DNA of 64,000 nt from MW101C3 sp943367595 (GTDB taxonomy: Bacteria; Cyanobacteriota; Cyanobacteriia; PCC-6307; Cyanobiaceae): contig CALRJS020000018.1 in assembly GCA_943367595.1 (NCBI GenBank), positions 7,639 to 71,638 on the forward strand, written 5' to 3'. A program made the position numbers and the translations under genes. This document shows positions 50,761 through 59,267 of this stretch, in pieces. The number at the start of each line of letters is the position of its first letter. The stretch's first letter is position 1. Under the pieces are notes generated by a model. The model saw only the letters and a program-made list of their open reading frames with translations. It was not told the DNA's origin and ran no database searches.

Positions 50761-52440
50761 ATGGGCGATGACCGGCCGCTGCCCTGGGCCACGCGCCCGC
50801 TCACGGCTCCCGTCACCGCCCTGTTGGCGGGTGCGCTGGCGGGGCTGACGTTCGCCCCGTGGGGCTTTCCGCCCCTGCTTTGGCTGGCGTTGGTGCCGCT
50901 GTGGGGGCAGACCACGCCGGCCGGCGCTGCGCTGTGGGGGGCGGCGGCGGTGCTGGTCAGCCACCGCTGGCTGCTCTGGCTCCATCCGCTCGACTGGGTG
51001 GGGGTGCCGCTGCCGCTGAGCCTGCCGCTCTGCCTTGCCCTGTGGGGCGCCCTGGCGGTGCTCGGTGCCGCGCTGGTGGCGCTATGGAGCCTGCTGGTGC
51101 GCCGCCTCGATCCGCGCCGCTGGAGCACGGCTGTGCTGGCGGCCGCGCTCTGGGGTCTGGCGGAAGTGACGCTGGCCACCGGGCCGCTGTTCTGGATCGG
51201 GCTGGGGGCCTCGGCCCTGCCCGGCGACCGGCCCCTGGCCGGGCTGGCGGCATTGGGCGGCAGCGGCCTGGTGGCGGCGGTCCAGCTGTTGATCGGCTGG
51301 GGCCTCTGGCGGGTGCTGGCCGGCGGTGCGCAGCGGCGGCGGCGCAGCGGTGTGCTCCTGGCGGCCTCCATCCTGCTGCTGCACCTGATCGGCTGGAGCC
51401 AGCTGGGGATTTGGGACGGCCAGCGCCAGAGCGCCGGCCAGGGGCTGAGCCAGGGCACTGGCCAGAGCACCACCCGGAAACCGGATCAGTCACTGAGCCA
51501 TCACGCCGGCCAGGCACCAGACCAAGGTCTCGGCCAGAGCCTCAGCACGGGGCGAGGGCTGAGCCCGAGCCCGGCCCCTCCTGGTGCGGCCAGGTACAGC
51601 GAGGCCGGGGACCTGCGGGAGCTGGTGCTGGTGCTGCAGCCGGCGATTCCCACGCGGCGCAAGTTCGACGCCGATCAGCAACTCCTGCTGCGCCGCCGTC
51701 TGGCGGCCGCTCAGGCGGAGGCGATGCAGCGGCAGGTGGATCTGCTGGTGCTGCCGGAGGGGGCTCTCGCCCTGGGGCAGGACCTGCCTGGAACGGGACC
51801 GGTGGAGGTGCTCAGCGGTGGTTTCCGGCAGGTGGGAGAAGAGCTGCGCAGCAGTGTGCTGCGCTTCCCGCCGGGCTCCCTCCAGCCCGACTCCGCCCTC
51901 GACAAGCACCGGCTGGTGCCGCTCGGGGAATGGGTGCCGCTGGCGCGCTGGTGGCGCTGGGCCGGCCTGTCGGCCGTGGGTGGGGTGCAGCCCGGGGCGC
52001 CCTCGCGCCTGTTGCAGCGGCCGGGGGGCGCGCTCGCTGTGGCCATCTGTTACGAGCTGACGAACGGTCGGGCGCTGGCGGCAGCCAGCCGCGCCGGAGC
52101 CGGCTGGCTTCTGGCCACAGCCAACCTCGATCCCTATCCCCTGCTGCTGCAGCACCAGTTCGCGGCCATCAGCCAGCTGCGCGCGATCGAAACGGGCCGC
52201 TGGCTGGCCAGTGCCGCCAACACGGGTCCGAGCCTGGTGGTGGACCAGCACGGGGTGATTCGCCTGCGGCTTGCCGCCGGGCGTGCCGCCACCGGCGTGT
52301 TTCCGGTGGAGCGCCGCGCGCTCTGGACCCCCTATCTGCGCTGGGGCGAGCTGCCTCTGCTGGTGCTGGCGCTGGTGGGCGGCGCTGGCCGTGTTGCCGC
52401 CATGAAGGGGGGACAGCGGCGAGCCGCAGGGCCGCCATGA
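50761..52440 (+). CDS. lnt: apolipoprotein N-acyltransferase (Lnt), with repeat insertion
   Basis: Lnt adds the third acyl chain to lipoproteins in the inner membrane. The 559-residue product has about six N-terminal membrane helices (TALLAGALAGLTFAPWGFPP onward) and a nitrilase domain with LPEGALAL (Glu), DKHRLVPLGEW (Lys) and VAICYELTNG (Cys). Between them is an unusual Gln/Gly/Ser-rich insertion (about residues 220-280) built from repeats such as GQGLSQGTGQS. The ATG at 50761 is preferred to an upstream in-frame start. Confidence 0.88.
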   Translation: MGDDRPLPWATRPLTAPVTALLAGALAGLTFAPWGFPPLLWLALVPLWGQTTPAGAALWGAAAVLVSHRWLLWLHPLDWVGVPLPLSLPLCLALWGALAVLGAALVALWSLLVRRLDPRRWSTAVLAAALWGLAEVTLATGPLFWIGLGASALPGDRPLAGLAALGGSGLVAAVQLLIGWGLWRVLAGGAQRRRRSGVLLAASILLLHLIGWSQLGIWDGQRQSAGQGLSQGTGQSTTRKPDQSLSHHAGQAPDQGLGQSLSTGRGLSPSPAPPGAARYSEAGDLRELVLVLQPAIPTRRKFDADQQLLLRRRLAAAQAEAMQRQVDLLVLPEGALALGQDLPGTGPVEVLSGGFRQVGEELRSSVLRFPPGSLQPDSALDKHRLVPLGEWVPLARWWRWAGLSAVGGVQPGAPSRLLQRPGGALAVAICYELTNGRALAAASRAGAGWLLATANLDPYPLLLQHQFAAISQLRAIETGRWLASAANTGPSLVVDQHGVIRLRLAAGRAATGVFPVERRALWTPYLRWGELPLLVLALVGGAGRVAAMKGGQRRAAGPP

Positions 52441-52454
52441 CGCAGGGCCGCCAT

Positions 52455-52482
52455 GAAAAAAGCCCCGCACAGGGCGAGGCTT
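52455..52482 (-). terminator. Rho-independent terminator for the RRM gene
   Basis: On the minus strand AAGCCTCGCC pairs with GGCGGGGCTT-like sequence (one mismatch) and is followed by TTTTTT. It lies about 55 bp downstream of the RRM gene stop and overlaps the region just past the convergent lnt gene. Confidence 0.65.
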
Positions 52483-52495
52483 GAAGCGTGATCAG

Positions 52496-52519
52496 GAAGC
52501 GGCTGAGGGCCGCTTCTTT
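52496..52519 (+). terminator. candidate terminator for lnt
   Basis: GAAGCGGC, loop TGAGG, GCCGCTTC, then TTT gives a perfect 8-bp stem with a short T-run, between the convergent lnt and RRM genes. Confidence 0.6.
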
Positions 52520-52537
52520 GCATCAGAAAGGGGTGAA

Positions 52538-52891
52538 TCAGTAACGGCTGCGGCCGCCGCCACCACCGCCGTAGCCGCCACCACCGCCGCCGCCGTAGCC
52601 GCCGCCACCGCCGCCGCCGCCACCACGGTTGCCGCCGCCACCGCCGCCGCCACGGGGTTCAGCTTTGTTGACGCGGATCATGCGGTTCATCCATTCGACG
52701 TTCTGGAGATCGTCGATGGCTTTCTGTTCTTCGGCATCATTGGCCAGTTCGACAAAGGCGAAGCCGCGCTTCCGGCCGGTTTCCCGATCGAGAGGCAGGC
52801 TGCACTGGCGAACTTCCCCGTACTGACTGAAGAGGTCACGGAGATCCTCCTGTTCGGCATCGAACGAGAGGTTGCCTACGTAGATTGTCAT
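52538..52891 (-). CDS. rbp: glycine-rich RRM RNA-binding protein
   Basis: The 117-residue product has one RRM (MTIYVGNLSFDAEQEDLRDL) with RNP2 IYVGNL and RNP1 RGFAFVEL, followed by a tail of about 35 residues that is almost all glycine with Tyr, Arg and Ser. Cyanobacterial Rbp proteins of this build bind RNA and are often induced by cold; the specific role here is inference. The tail is encoded by GGCGGT-type triplet repeats. Confidence 0.92.
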   Translation of the reverse strand: MTIYVGNLSFDAEQEDLRDLFSQYGEVRQCSLPLDRETGRKRGFAFVELANDAEEQKAIDDLQNVEWMNRMIRVNKAEPRGGGGGGGNRGGGGGGGGGYGGGGGGGYGGGGGGRSRY

Positions 52892-53054
52892 TGAGCTGAG
52901 AAAAAACTTGAACGGATCCGTCGACGTCTTGAACAGACTTTTGGACTGGCCAGGGATCTAGGAATCAACCAAATCGTACAGGAGCTCGCCCCGTACGTCC
53001 GTCCAGTCTCCCCGTCGTCGCGGTGTGTTTTCCACCCATTGCCAGCTCTCCTCT

Positions 53055-53681
53055 ATGCCACTACGCCAGCAGCTTCTTGACGCCCTGGAGCGGCCCGGAT
53101 CCCTGGCCGACGACGCCCTGCTGGCCCTGATCCAGGGGTTGGAGCAGGAGGCGCCCGCCGATCTGGGCCGCCAGCTGGAGCAACTGACAGGCGTGTGGGA
53201 ACTGCGCTGGAGCAGCAGTCAACTTCCTTACCTCAAAGTGGCGCCCTGGCTGGAGAACCTGCAGGTGCTGCTGCCGCAACGGGGCCAGGCGATGAACCTG
53301 CTGCGCCTGGCGGGCCCCCTGGGGCCATTGGCTGCCATCGGCGTGCAGGCCCGCATCGCCGTCACCGGTGCCCAGCGGGTGAGCGTGACCTTCGAGCGGG
53401 GAGGTTGGCGCGGACCCGAGCTGGCGGGCCGCCGGCTGGAGCTGTTCCGCGCCGTTCAGCAGGGATTTCCCGCCTGGCTGGATGTCACGTTTCTTGATGA
53501 TCGGCTGCGCCTCAGCCGCGGCAACGCCGGCACCGTCTTTGCACTGTGTCGCCGGCCCGATCTCGATCCCGACATGTTTCTGGCTGCCCCGGACAACCAG
53601 GCGGAGGCCGCCCCCCGCCACGGATCGACTCCCGAGCCGGGGGAGACCCTGACCACAGCGTCCGGTGGCGACCGCCAATGA
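53055..53681 (+). CDS. PAP/fibrillin-domain protein
   Basis: The 208-residue product matches the plastid-lipid-associated protein/fibrillin family: LTGVWELRWSSSQLPYLKV near the start and a beta-rich core ending WLDVTFLDDRLRLSRGNAGTVF. These proteins associate with thylakoid lipids and plastoglobule-like bodies. The last about 35 residues are low complexity. ATG at 53055 is the best start; the frame upstream is open for 10 codons. Confidence 0.85.
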   Translation: MPLRQQLLDALERPGSLADDALLALIQGLEQEAPADLGRQLEQLTGVWELRWSSSQLPYLKVAPWLENLQVLLPQRGQAMNLLRLAGPLGPLAAIGVQARIAVTGAQRVSVTFERGGWRGPELAGRRLELFRAVQQGFPAWLDVTFLDDRLRLSRGNAGTVFALCRRPDLDPDMFLAAPDNQAEAAPRHGSTPEPGETLTTASGGDRQ

Positions 53682-53774
53682 CCCCCAGCGGCGACACCCC
53701 ATGACCCCCGCCACCTGGCCGGGCCACGGGCCTGGGTGCTGGCACCGGCCGGCCACCCATGTCAGGTTGTGACC

Positions 53775-54047
53775 ATGAACCGGTTCCCCGACCTGCCACC
53801 CGAGGTGCTGCTGATGGAGCCCCGGCACTTCGAGGAGTCGCTCGACGCCGTTCAGGCGGTGCGTGAACGCAAGACGGTGGTGCTCAACCTCACCGCGATG
53901 GCGCCCGAGGAGGCGCAGCGGTCGGCGGATTTCGTCTCCGGTGGGGTGTTCGCGCTCGATGGCCACCAGGAGCGGCTCGGCGAGATGGTGTTCCTGTTCG
54001 CTCCCAAAGGGGTGGGGGTGACCCGTGACGTGGGCGGTGGCGGCTGA
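53775..54047 (+). CDS. short SepF-like protein
   Basis: The 90-residue product contains the core of the SepF cell-division domain (TVVLNLTAMAPEEAQRSADF, VFALDGHQERLGEMVFLFAP). Full SepF has an N-terminal amphipathic membrane anchor and a longer linker; both are missing here, so it may be a divergent paralogue rather than the main SepF. An ATG at 53736 would extend it by 13 residues without restoring the anchor. Convergent with the GH3 gene, which ends 6 bp away. Confidence 0.7.
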   Translation: MNRFPDLPPEVLLMEPRHFEESLDAVQAVRERKTVVLNLTAMAPEEAQRSADFVSGGVFALDGHQERLGEMVFLFAPKGVGVTRDVGGGG

Positions 54048-54053
54048 TCCCGC

Positions 54054-56366
54054 TCAGCCGTCCAGCACCTGTTCGCGCAGGGTGAGCTCCACCGCCAGGC
54101 CGGCCGCTTCTGCGTGAGGCGCCACCAGCACCCGGTGGCAGCCCGCCTCCAGCACGAACGCGTCGCGGGCTTCATCGAAGTAGCCCAGACGCCGCAGCGG
54201 AATTCGCAGGGTGAGCGGCAGCGCTTGCCCCGCTGCCAGGCTCAGGCGCTGGAAGCCCACCAGCTGCCGCGCCGCCCTCGGCAGCCGCAGGCCCGGCGGC
54301 TCCACGTACACCTGCACCACCTCGTCGCCGGGCACTGCTGTGGTGTTGCGCACCACGAGCGACACGGCCAGCACCTGCAGGTCGGGCCCATGCTCCTGCG
54401 GCGCTTGCTCCTTCAGCACCTGCTGCTCCAGCGGTTGTGCTTGCGGAACTGGCTCCTTCAGCACCGGCTCCTGCGGCACGAGCCGGGCCACCAGCCCTTC
54501 ATGGGTGAAGGCTGCGTAAGACAGACCCCAGCCGAAGGGGTAGGCGGCGGCGTGTCCCTGGCGGCGCAGGCGGCGGTAGCCGTGCCAGAGGTCGTAGGTG
54601 AGGCGCCGGGCCCGGGGATCGAAGGGCGGCAGGTGCGCTTCGCTGGTGGGCAGGGCGAACGGCAGCCGGCCTGAGGGGGACACCCGCCCGAAGATCACAT
54701 CGGCCAGGGCCGCGCCCCCCTGCTCGCCGGGATACCAGAGCAGCAGCTGCGCCGGCACCAGCTGCCGCCACTCCTCGCACAGGATGGCGCCGCCGCCCAT
54801 CAGCACCACCACGGTGCGGGGGTTGGCGGCGGCCACCGCCTGGATCAGGCGCAGTTGCGCTGCGGGCAGGCCCAGGCAGGTGCGGTCGCCGGAGGCGAAG
54901 TGACTGCCGGGCCGGGCCGAGCCCTGCCGTGCCAGGGCCGCGATCAGCCGCGTCAGCTGGCGCCAGAGCGGCATGAGCCGCCGCCAGCCCAGCCAGCGCA
55001 CCAGCGCGGCAGGGGGCGGCACCTGCTCCAGCACCGGGGCGATGTCGCCCGGGTGGATGTGCTCGCCTTCGTCGCGCCAATCCAGACCCACCACCACCAC
55101 GGCGGCCTCGCTCGCGGCGGCCAGGGCGGCGGCGGCTGCCAGGTTTCTCCCCTCCTCATAACGGACGGCCATGGCGGGAGCCGCCGCCCGCAGACCCGCC
55201 AGCGGTGTCACCACGCTGCCGGGTGCGGGCCGGGTGTCGGAGGAGCCCCGGTCGCCCAGGTTGGGCAGCGCCGCCAGCCGGCCGATCACCGCCAGCGAGC
55301 CGGTGGCGGCCAGCGGCAGCAGCGGCCCTTCGTTGCGCAGCAGCACGATCGCCTTGGTGGCCGCCTCCCGCGCCAGCGCCAGGTGATCCGCGTGGCGGCG
55401 CAGCGTGACCGGGTAGCGGCCGGCGGGCACGGCGAGTTGAACCCGCAGCTGGCGCAGCACCGCATCGTCGATGCGTGCCTGCAAGGCGGTGCTGAGCGGG
55501 TGGCCCGCTGCCGGCCCCAGGCTGCCCGCCAGGATCATCGGGAAGGGCATCTCTAGGTCGAGGCCCGCCTGCAGGGCGCGCGGCCCATCGCGCAGGCCGA
55601 AGATGAAATCCGTGACCACGAAGCCGCGGAAGCCCCAGCGGTCTTTGAGGAGGCCCTGCAGCAGCAGCGGGTGCTGGCCGCACCATTCGCCGTTCACGCG
55701 GTTGTAGGCGCTCATCACCGAGCCGGCGCCGGCGTCGACGCAGTCGCGGAAGTGGGGCAGGTAGAGCTCATGCAGCACCCGCGGGCTGGCCTGCACATCC
55801 ACCAGAAAGCGGCAGCCGTCGATGGAGTTGAGCGCGAAATGCTTGACGCAGGCGATGGTGTGGCGCTGCAGGCCGCGGGTCAGGGCGGCGCCCATGGCCC
55901 CCACGTGCACGGGATCCTCGCCATAGGTTTCCTGGGCCCGGCCCCAGCCGGGATGGCGCAACAGGTTCACGCACACGGCGCCCACCCAGTTGGCCCCGAA
56001 GGAGCGGGCCTCAAGGCCGATCGCCACGCCGATCCGCTCCTCCAGCTCCGGATCCCAGCTGGCGCCACGGGCGATCGGCACCGGGAAGGTGGTGGCGCCG
56101 CCTTCGAGCACCACCCCGCGCGGTCCATCGACGAAGTGCAGCCCGCCGATCCCCAGCCGCGGCACCACGCCGGCCGGCCAGGGGTGGCGGTGGGAGGCGT
56201 CCTGGGTGGCGATCTCCGCCATCCCCGACCAGAACGGGGTGTCGCCATCAAGGCAGCCGAGCTTCTCGGCCGGGCTCATGCGCTCCAGCAGGGCGCGGGC
56301 GGTGTGCTCGGTGGCCGCGGCGGGTCCGGCGCGGCCTTCAAACGGCTGGGGGCGAGGCGGCGCCAT
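54054..56366 (-). CDS. glycoside hydrolase family 3 enzyme (beta-glucosidase type)
   Basis: The 770-residue product follows the GH3 layout: an N-terminal barrel with CVKHFALNSIDG, GSVMSAYNRVNG and the nucleophile segment GFVVTDFIFG; a second sandwich domain (AVIGRLAALPNLGDRGSSDT); and a C-terminal fibronectin-like domain (EVVQVYVEPP). The nucleophile motif reads TDF rather than the usual SDW. A Gln/Pro/Glu-rich repeat (VPQEPVLKEPVPQ) lies near residue 640. No signal peptide is seen. The substrate is unknown. Confidence 0.85.
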   Translation of the reverse strand: MAPPRPQPFEGRAGPAAATEHTARALLERMSPAEKLGCLDGDTPFWSGMAEIATQDASHRHPWPAGVVPRLGIGGLHFVDGPRGVVLEGGATTFPVPIARGASWDPELEERIGVAIGLEARSFGANWVGAVCVNLLRHPGWGRAQETYGEDPVHVGAMGAALTRGLQRHTIACVKHFALNSIDGCRFLVDVQASPRVLHELYLPHFRDCVDAGAGSVMSAYNRVNGEWCGQHPLLLQGLLKDRWGFRGFVVTDFIFGLRDGPRALQAGLDLEMPFPMILAGSLGPAAGHPLSTALQARIDDAVLRQLRVQLAVPAGRYPVTLRRHADHLALAREAATKAIVLLRNEGPLLPLAATGSLAVIGRLAALPNLGDRGSSDTRPAPGSVVTPLAGLRAAAPAMAVRYEEGRNLAAAAALAAASEAAVVVVGLDWRDEGEHIHPGDIAPVLEQVPPPAALVRWLGWRRLMPLWRQLTRLIAALARQGSARPGSHFASGDRTCLGLPAAQLRLIQAVAAANPRTVVVLMGGGAILCEEWRQLVPAQLLLWYPGEQGGAALADVIFGRVSPSGRLPFALPTSEAHLPPFDPRARRLTYDLWHGYRRLRRQGHAAAYPFGWGLSYAAFTHEGLVARLVPQEPVLKEPVPQAQPLEQQVLKEQAPQEHGPDLQVLAVSLVVRNTTAVPGDEVVQVYVEPPGLRLPRAARQLVGFQRLSLAAGQALPLTLRIPLRRLGYFDEARDAFVLEAGCHRVLVAPHAEAAGLAVELTLREQVLDG

Positions 56367-56492
56367 GGCAAGGGGGTGGGCTCACTGTTCATGGTGCTGC
56401 CATTCCCAGCGGCAGGCCGCGGACCGGCGCCGCCGCCATGCAACGCCTGCATGGCAGCGTCAGGCTCTTTCCCGGCCTGCCAGGCTGCGCCG

Positions 56493-57233
56493 ATGCCGTT
56501 GCTCCGCCGGGCGTTGCCGCCGCCGCTCGCCCCGATCACCTCCGCTCTACCGACGGCCGCTCTGCTGACGGCCGGCCTGCTGTTGCCGCTGGGTGCCGGC
56601 GCCCAGAGCGGCCCTGCGCCCGGCAAGGTGAGCAAAGCGCCGCCCGAGCTGCCCGCCACCGTGCTCTCGATCGGCGACGGCGACTCCATCGCCGTGCTCC
56701 AGGGAGAGCAACGGCTCAGGATCCGGCTGGCCTGCATCGATGCCCCGGAATCCGCGCAGACACCCCATGGGGAGCAGTCGCGCGCCGAACTGCGCCGCCG
56801 GCTGCGGGTGGGAGCGGTGGTGACGCTGCGGCCTTACACGGTGGACCGCTTCGGCCGCACGGTGGCGGAGGTAATCGCCGGCACCAACATCGGCCTGGCG
56901 CTGGTGGAGAGCGGCCACGCCTTCGTGTTCCGCCGTTTCCTCAACCAGTGCGACGCCAGGGCCTACCTGGCGGCGGAGCAGCGCGCCATCCGGCGCCGTG
57001 CCGGCATCTGGCAGGTGCCAGGGGGCCTCACCCGCCCGTGGGACTTCCGCCGCCAGCAGCGCAGCGGCGTGAGCTCCCCCTCAGTGGGGCTCCTGGTGGA
57101 TCGCCAGCACCTGCTGCGCCCGCTCCACCAGCTCCTGGCGCAGCGCCTGAGGGCTTTCGATGCGGATGCCGGCCCCGAAACCGAACAGCCAGTTGCGCAG
57201 GTCCACGTCCTGCTGCAGGGTCCAGACGGGTAG
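56493..57233 (+). CDS. exported thermonuclease (SNase)-like protein
   Basis: From ATG 56493 the 246-residue product has a hydrophobic N-terminus (SALPTAALLTAGLLLPLGAGA), which fits a signal peptide, and a staphylococcal-nuclease fold: LSIGDGDSIAVLQG, IRLACIDAPESAQTPHGEQS and the arginine-bearing DRFGRTVAEVI. The last about 50 codons overlap the end of the convergent WYL gene by 153 bp. They are unusual for SNase and may be a chance extension rather than a functional part. Confidence 0.75.
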   Translation: MPLLRRALPPPLAPITSALPTAALLTAGLLLPLGAGAQSGPAPGKVSKAPPELPATVLSIGDGDSIAVLQGEQRLRIRLACIDAPESAQTPHGEQSRAELRRRLRVGAVVTLRPYTVDRFGRTVAEVIAGTNIGLALVESGHAFVFRRFLNQCDARAYLAAEQRAIRRRAGIWQVPGGLTRPWDFRRQQRSGVSSPSVGLLVDRQHLLRPLHQLLAQRLRAFDADAGPETEQPVAQVHVLLQGPDG

Positions 57234-59204
57234 GTCCAGCTCCACCGGGTAGGGGTGGCTGTCGCTGGCGTTGTTGGGCGCCAGCACGTGCGGGGCCTTC
57301 GGGTGGTGCCACCACTGGTCGCCGCTCAGGGGCCGGGAGAAGCGGCTGTGCTCCATCGGGTAGCGCTGCAGCCCCTCGCGGATGAAGGCGAAGCACCAGG
57401 GCTGGCAGCTGAAGCGCAGGGTCTGCAGCTGGCGGCGCCGGATGGCTGCACTATCGCTGCAGAGCTCCTTCTGGGCGGTCACGTCGTCGCCGAAGTAGAT
57501 GCCACCGCAGGCGCGCAGCAGGCGCTGCAGCCGCTCGAGGCTGCGGGCGTGCTCGTCCTCGCTGCGGCGGTTGCGGCTTTCGCTGTGGCGCAGGGCGAGG
57601 CGATCGAGCCGTTCGGAGCGGATCAGGCCTTCCGGCCGGCCGATGGCGTCGAGTTCGTAGACCAGATACCAGCCGATGTTGTGAAAGAGCAGCTGCAGCG
57701 GCCAGACCCGCAGCTCCCCGTCCGGGCTGTCGGGGAAACGGGAGGCGTGGCGGTAGCGCTCCAGCACCAGCCGCCGCCGCTCCACGATCGCCGTTTCCAG
57801 CTGCTCCGCCTGCTGCCGGTTGGCCAGCGCATCGGGCCGCACCAGCTCGGCGCTGATGATCGAGCGGTTGGCGAAGGCCCGCACCGGTGGCTGCCGCTCC
57901 ACCGCCACGCCCCCCCAGCGCAACCGTTCCTCCAGCTCACTGAGCAGGTCCTGGGCGGTGGGGTCTTCCAGCCGCACCACCGCATCGCGCACCACCGCAT
58001 GAACCTCGCGCAGGCGCGGGGCCGAGAGCAGGGCGGTGCCGAGCGCGTAGCCGTGCCGCACGTTGGCGTTGCGGCTGCGGAAGCCGTAGGGGGTGAGCAG
58101 TTTTTCGAGGTCTTTGCGCAGCGTGGCGCTCTCGCTCGGCAGGTAGGCGCCGGGGATCTCCTGCTGTTGCCGGATCAGGTGGGCGGCGAGCGGTGTGCCG
58201 CTCTGGTGATCGAACGGCACCTGCAGCAGATGGCGCAGCAGGGTGAGCGTGCGGGTGAACACCGGCCGCTCTCCCAGCGGCGGTACGCCGCCCCCCACGC
58301 TGCCGTTGCCGCGGGGCGGGCCGGCGGGTGGCTCCACCGGTGCCGTGGAGGTGGTGGTCTGGCAGAAGCCCTGCTGCTGCAGCCAGTGCAGATCAGCCCG
58401 CAGCGCCCGGGCATCGCCGAAGCAGCGGCCATGCAGACGGCTGAGCATGGCGGCGGCGCCATCGGCCAGATCCCCCTGCGGCAGCGGCGAGACGATCGCC
58501 TCCAGGGCGGCGCGGCTGGCGGGATCGGCGCTGGTCAGCTCGGGGTACTGGCTCAGCAGCCGGATCAGGTACAGCAGCCGCTCCAGATCCAGCAGCCGGC
58601 TGTAGCCATGCAGGTCGACGCCCGCTTCGCGGTTGCTGGCGGCGCGGATGCGGGTGTCGAGCCGGGAGAGTTCGTCTTCGATCACAGCGGCGTTGAGGCC
58701 GTCGTGGTGGGTGGGCACCACCGCCACCACCGCGGCGAACCCCTCGGCGCGGCACGGCCCGAAGTGGGGATCGGCCAGGGCAGCGGCCATCTCACGGATC
58801 ACCGGCTCGGGCACCAGGCGGCTGCGCCGCTGGTTCCATTCCAGGCAGGTGGCCAGCGGGGTGTAGAGCCACCAGCCGATCCATTCCACCGGCGCCGGCA
58901 GCGCCAACGCCTGGGTGAGTTCCAGGCGCCAGGGCCGGCGGGCGTGGGTGGCATCGACGATCACCGGGCTTCCCGCCGCCACCGCCTGCTGGAGGCGCCG
59001 GTGCAGCTCTGCTTCGATCTCCAGCCACGGCCCCTGCACGGCCGCATCACCGAACAGTTCGGCGCGGATGCGGTCGGTGGAGAGCAGCACCGGCGGCGGC
59101 CCACCGCTGGCTTGCAGCAATGGCACCAGGATCCCGGCCAGGGTGGTTTTGCCGCTGGCCGGCGGGCCGATCAACAGGTGGCAGCGCAGGGGAGCGGCGG
59201 GCAT
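57081..59204 (-). CDS. P-loop kinase - winged HTH - WYL/WCX fusion protein
   Basis: The 707-residue product begins with a polynucleotide-kinase-like P-loop domain: HLLIGPPASGKTTLAGIL (Walker A), LLSTDRIRAELFGDA and VIVDATHARRPWR. After about residue 330 comes a regulator-like part: a putative winged helix (LPSESATLRKDLEKLLTPYG, VRHGYALG), a WYL domain (LQLLFHNIGWYLVYELD) and a WCX-like C-terminus (NWLFGFGAGIRIESPQALRQ). WYL domains often sense nucleic acid or nucleotides in defence and repair loci. No such system is otherwise evident here; function is open. Confidence 0.75.
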   Translation of the reverse strand: MPAAPLRCHLLIGPPASGKTTLAGILVPLLQASGGPPPVLLSTDRIRAELFGDAAVQGPWLEIEAELHRRLQQAVAAGSPVIVDATHARRPWRLELTQALALPAPVEWIGWWLYTPLATCLEWNQRRSRLVPEPVIREMAAALADPHFGPCRAEGFAAVVAVVPTHHDGLNAAVIEDELSRLDTRIRAASNREAGVDLHGYSRLLDLERLLYLIRLLSQYPELTSADPASRAALEAIVSPLPQGDLADGAAAMLSRLHGRCFGDARALRADLHWLQQQGFCQTTTSTAPVEPPAGPPRGNGSVGGGVPPLGERPVFTRTLTLLRHLLQVPFDHQSGTPLAAHLIRQQQEIPGAYLPSESATLRKDLEKLLTPYGFRSRNANVRHGYALGTALLSAPRLREVHAVVRDAVVRLEDPTAQDLLSELEERLRWGGVAVERQPPVRAFANRSIISAELVRPDALANRQQAEQLETAIVERRRLVLERYRHASRFPDSPDGELRVWPLQLLFHNIGWYLVYELDAIGRPEGLIRSERLDRLALRHSESRNRRSEDEHARSLERLQRLLRACGGIYFGDDVTAQKELCSDSAAIRRRQLQTLRFSCQPWCFAFIREGLQRYPMEHSRFSRPLSGDQWWHHPKAPHVLAPNNASDSHPYPVELDLPVWTLQQDVDLRNWLFGFGAGIRIESPQALRQELVERAQQVLAIHQEPH

Positions 59205-59267
59205 CGGGGCCGGGCAGGGGGCAGCGCGTGGGTGGGCTCGCGGGCCGGTGGGGTTCAGGGCTGGCGT

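Noticed and set aside
52560..52660. intergenic triplet repeat
   Set aside because: It is the coding sequence of the glycine-rich tail of the RRM protein.
57081..57233. C-terminal 50 residues of the nuclease as a functional domain
   Set aside because: They are antisense to the conserved end of the WYL gene and resemble no known domain, so a chance extension is more likely.
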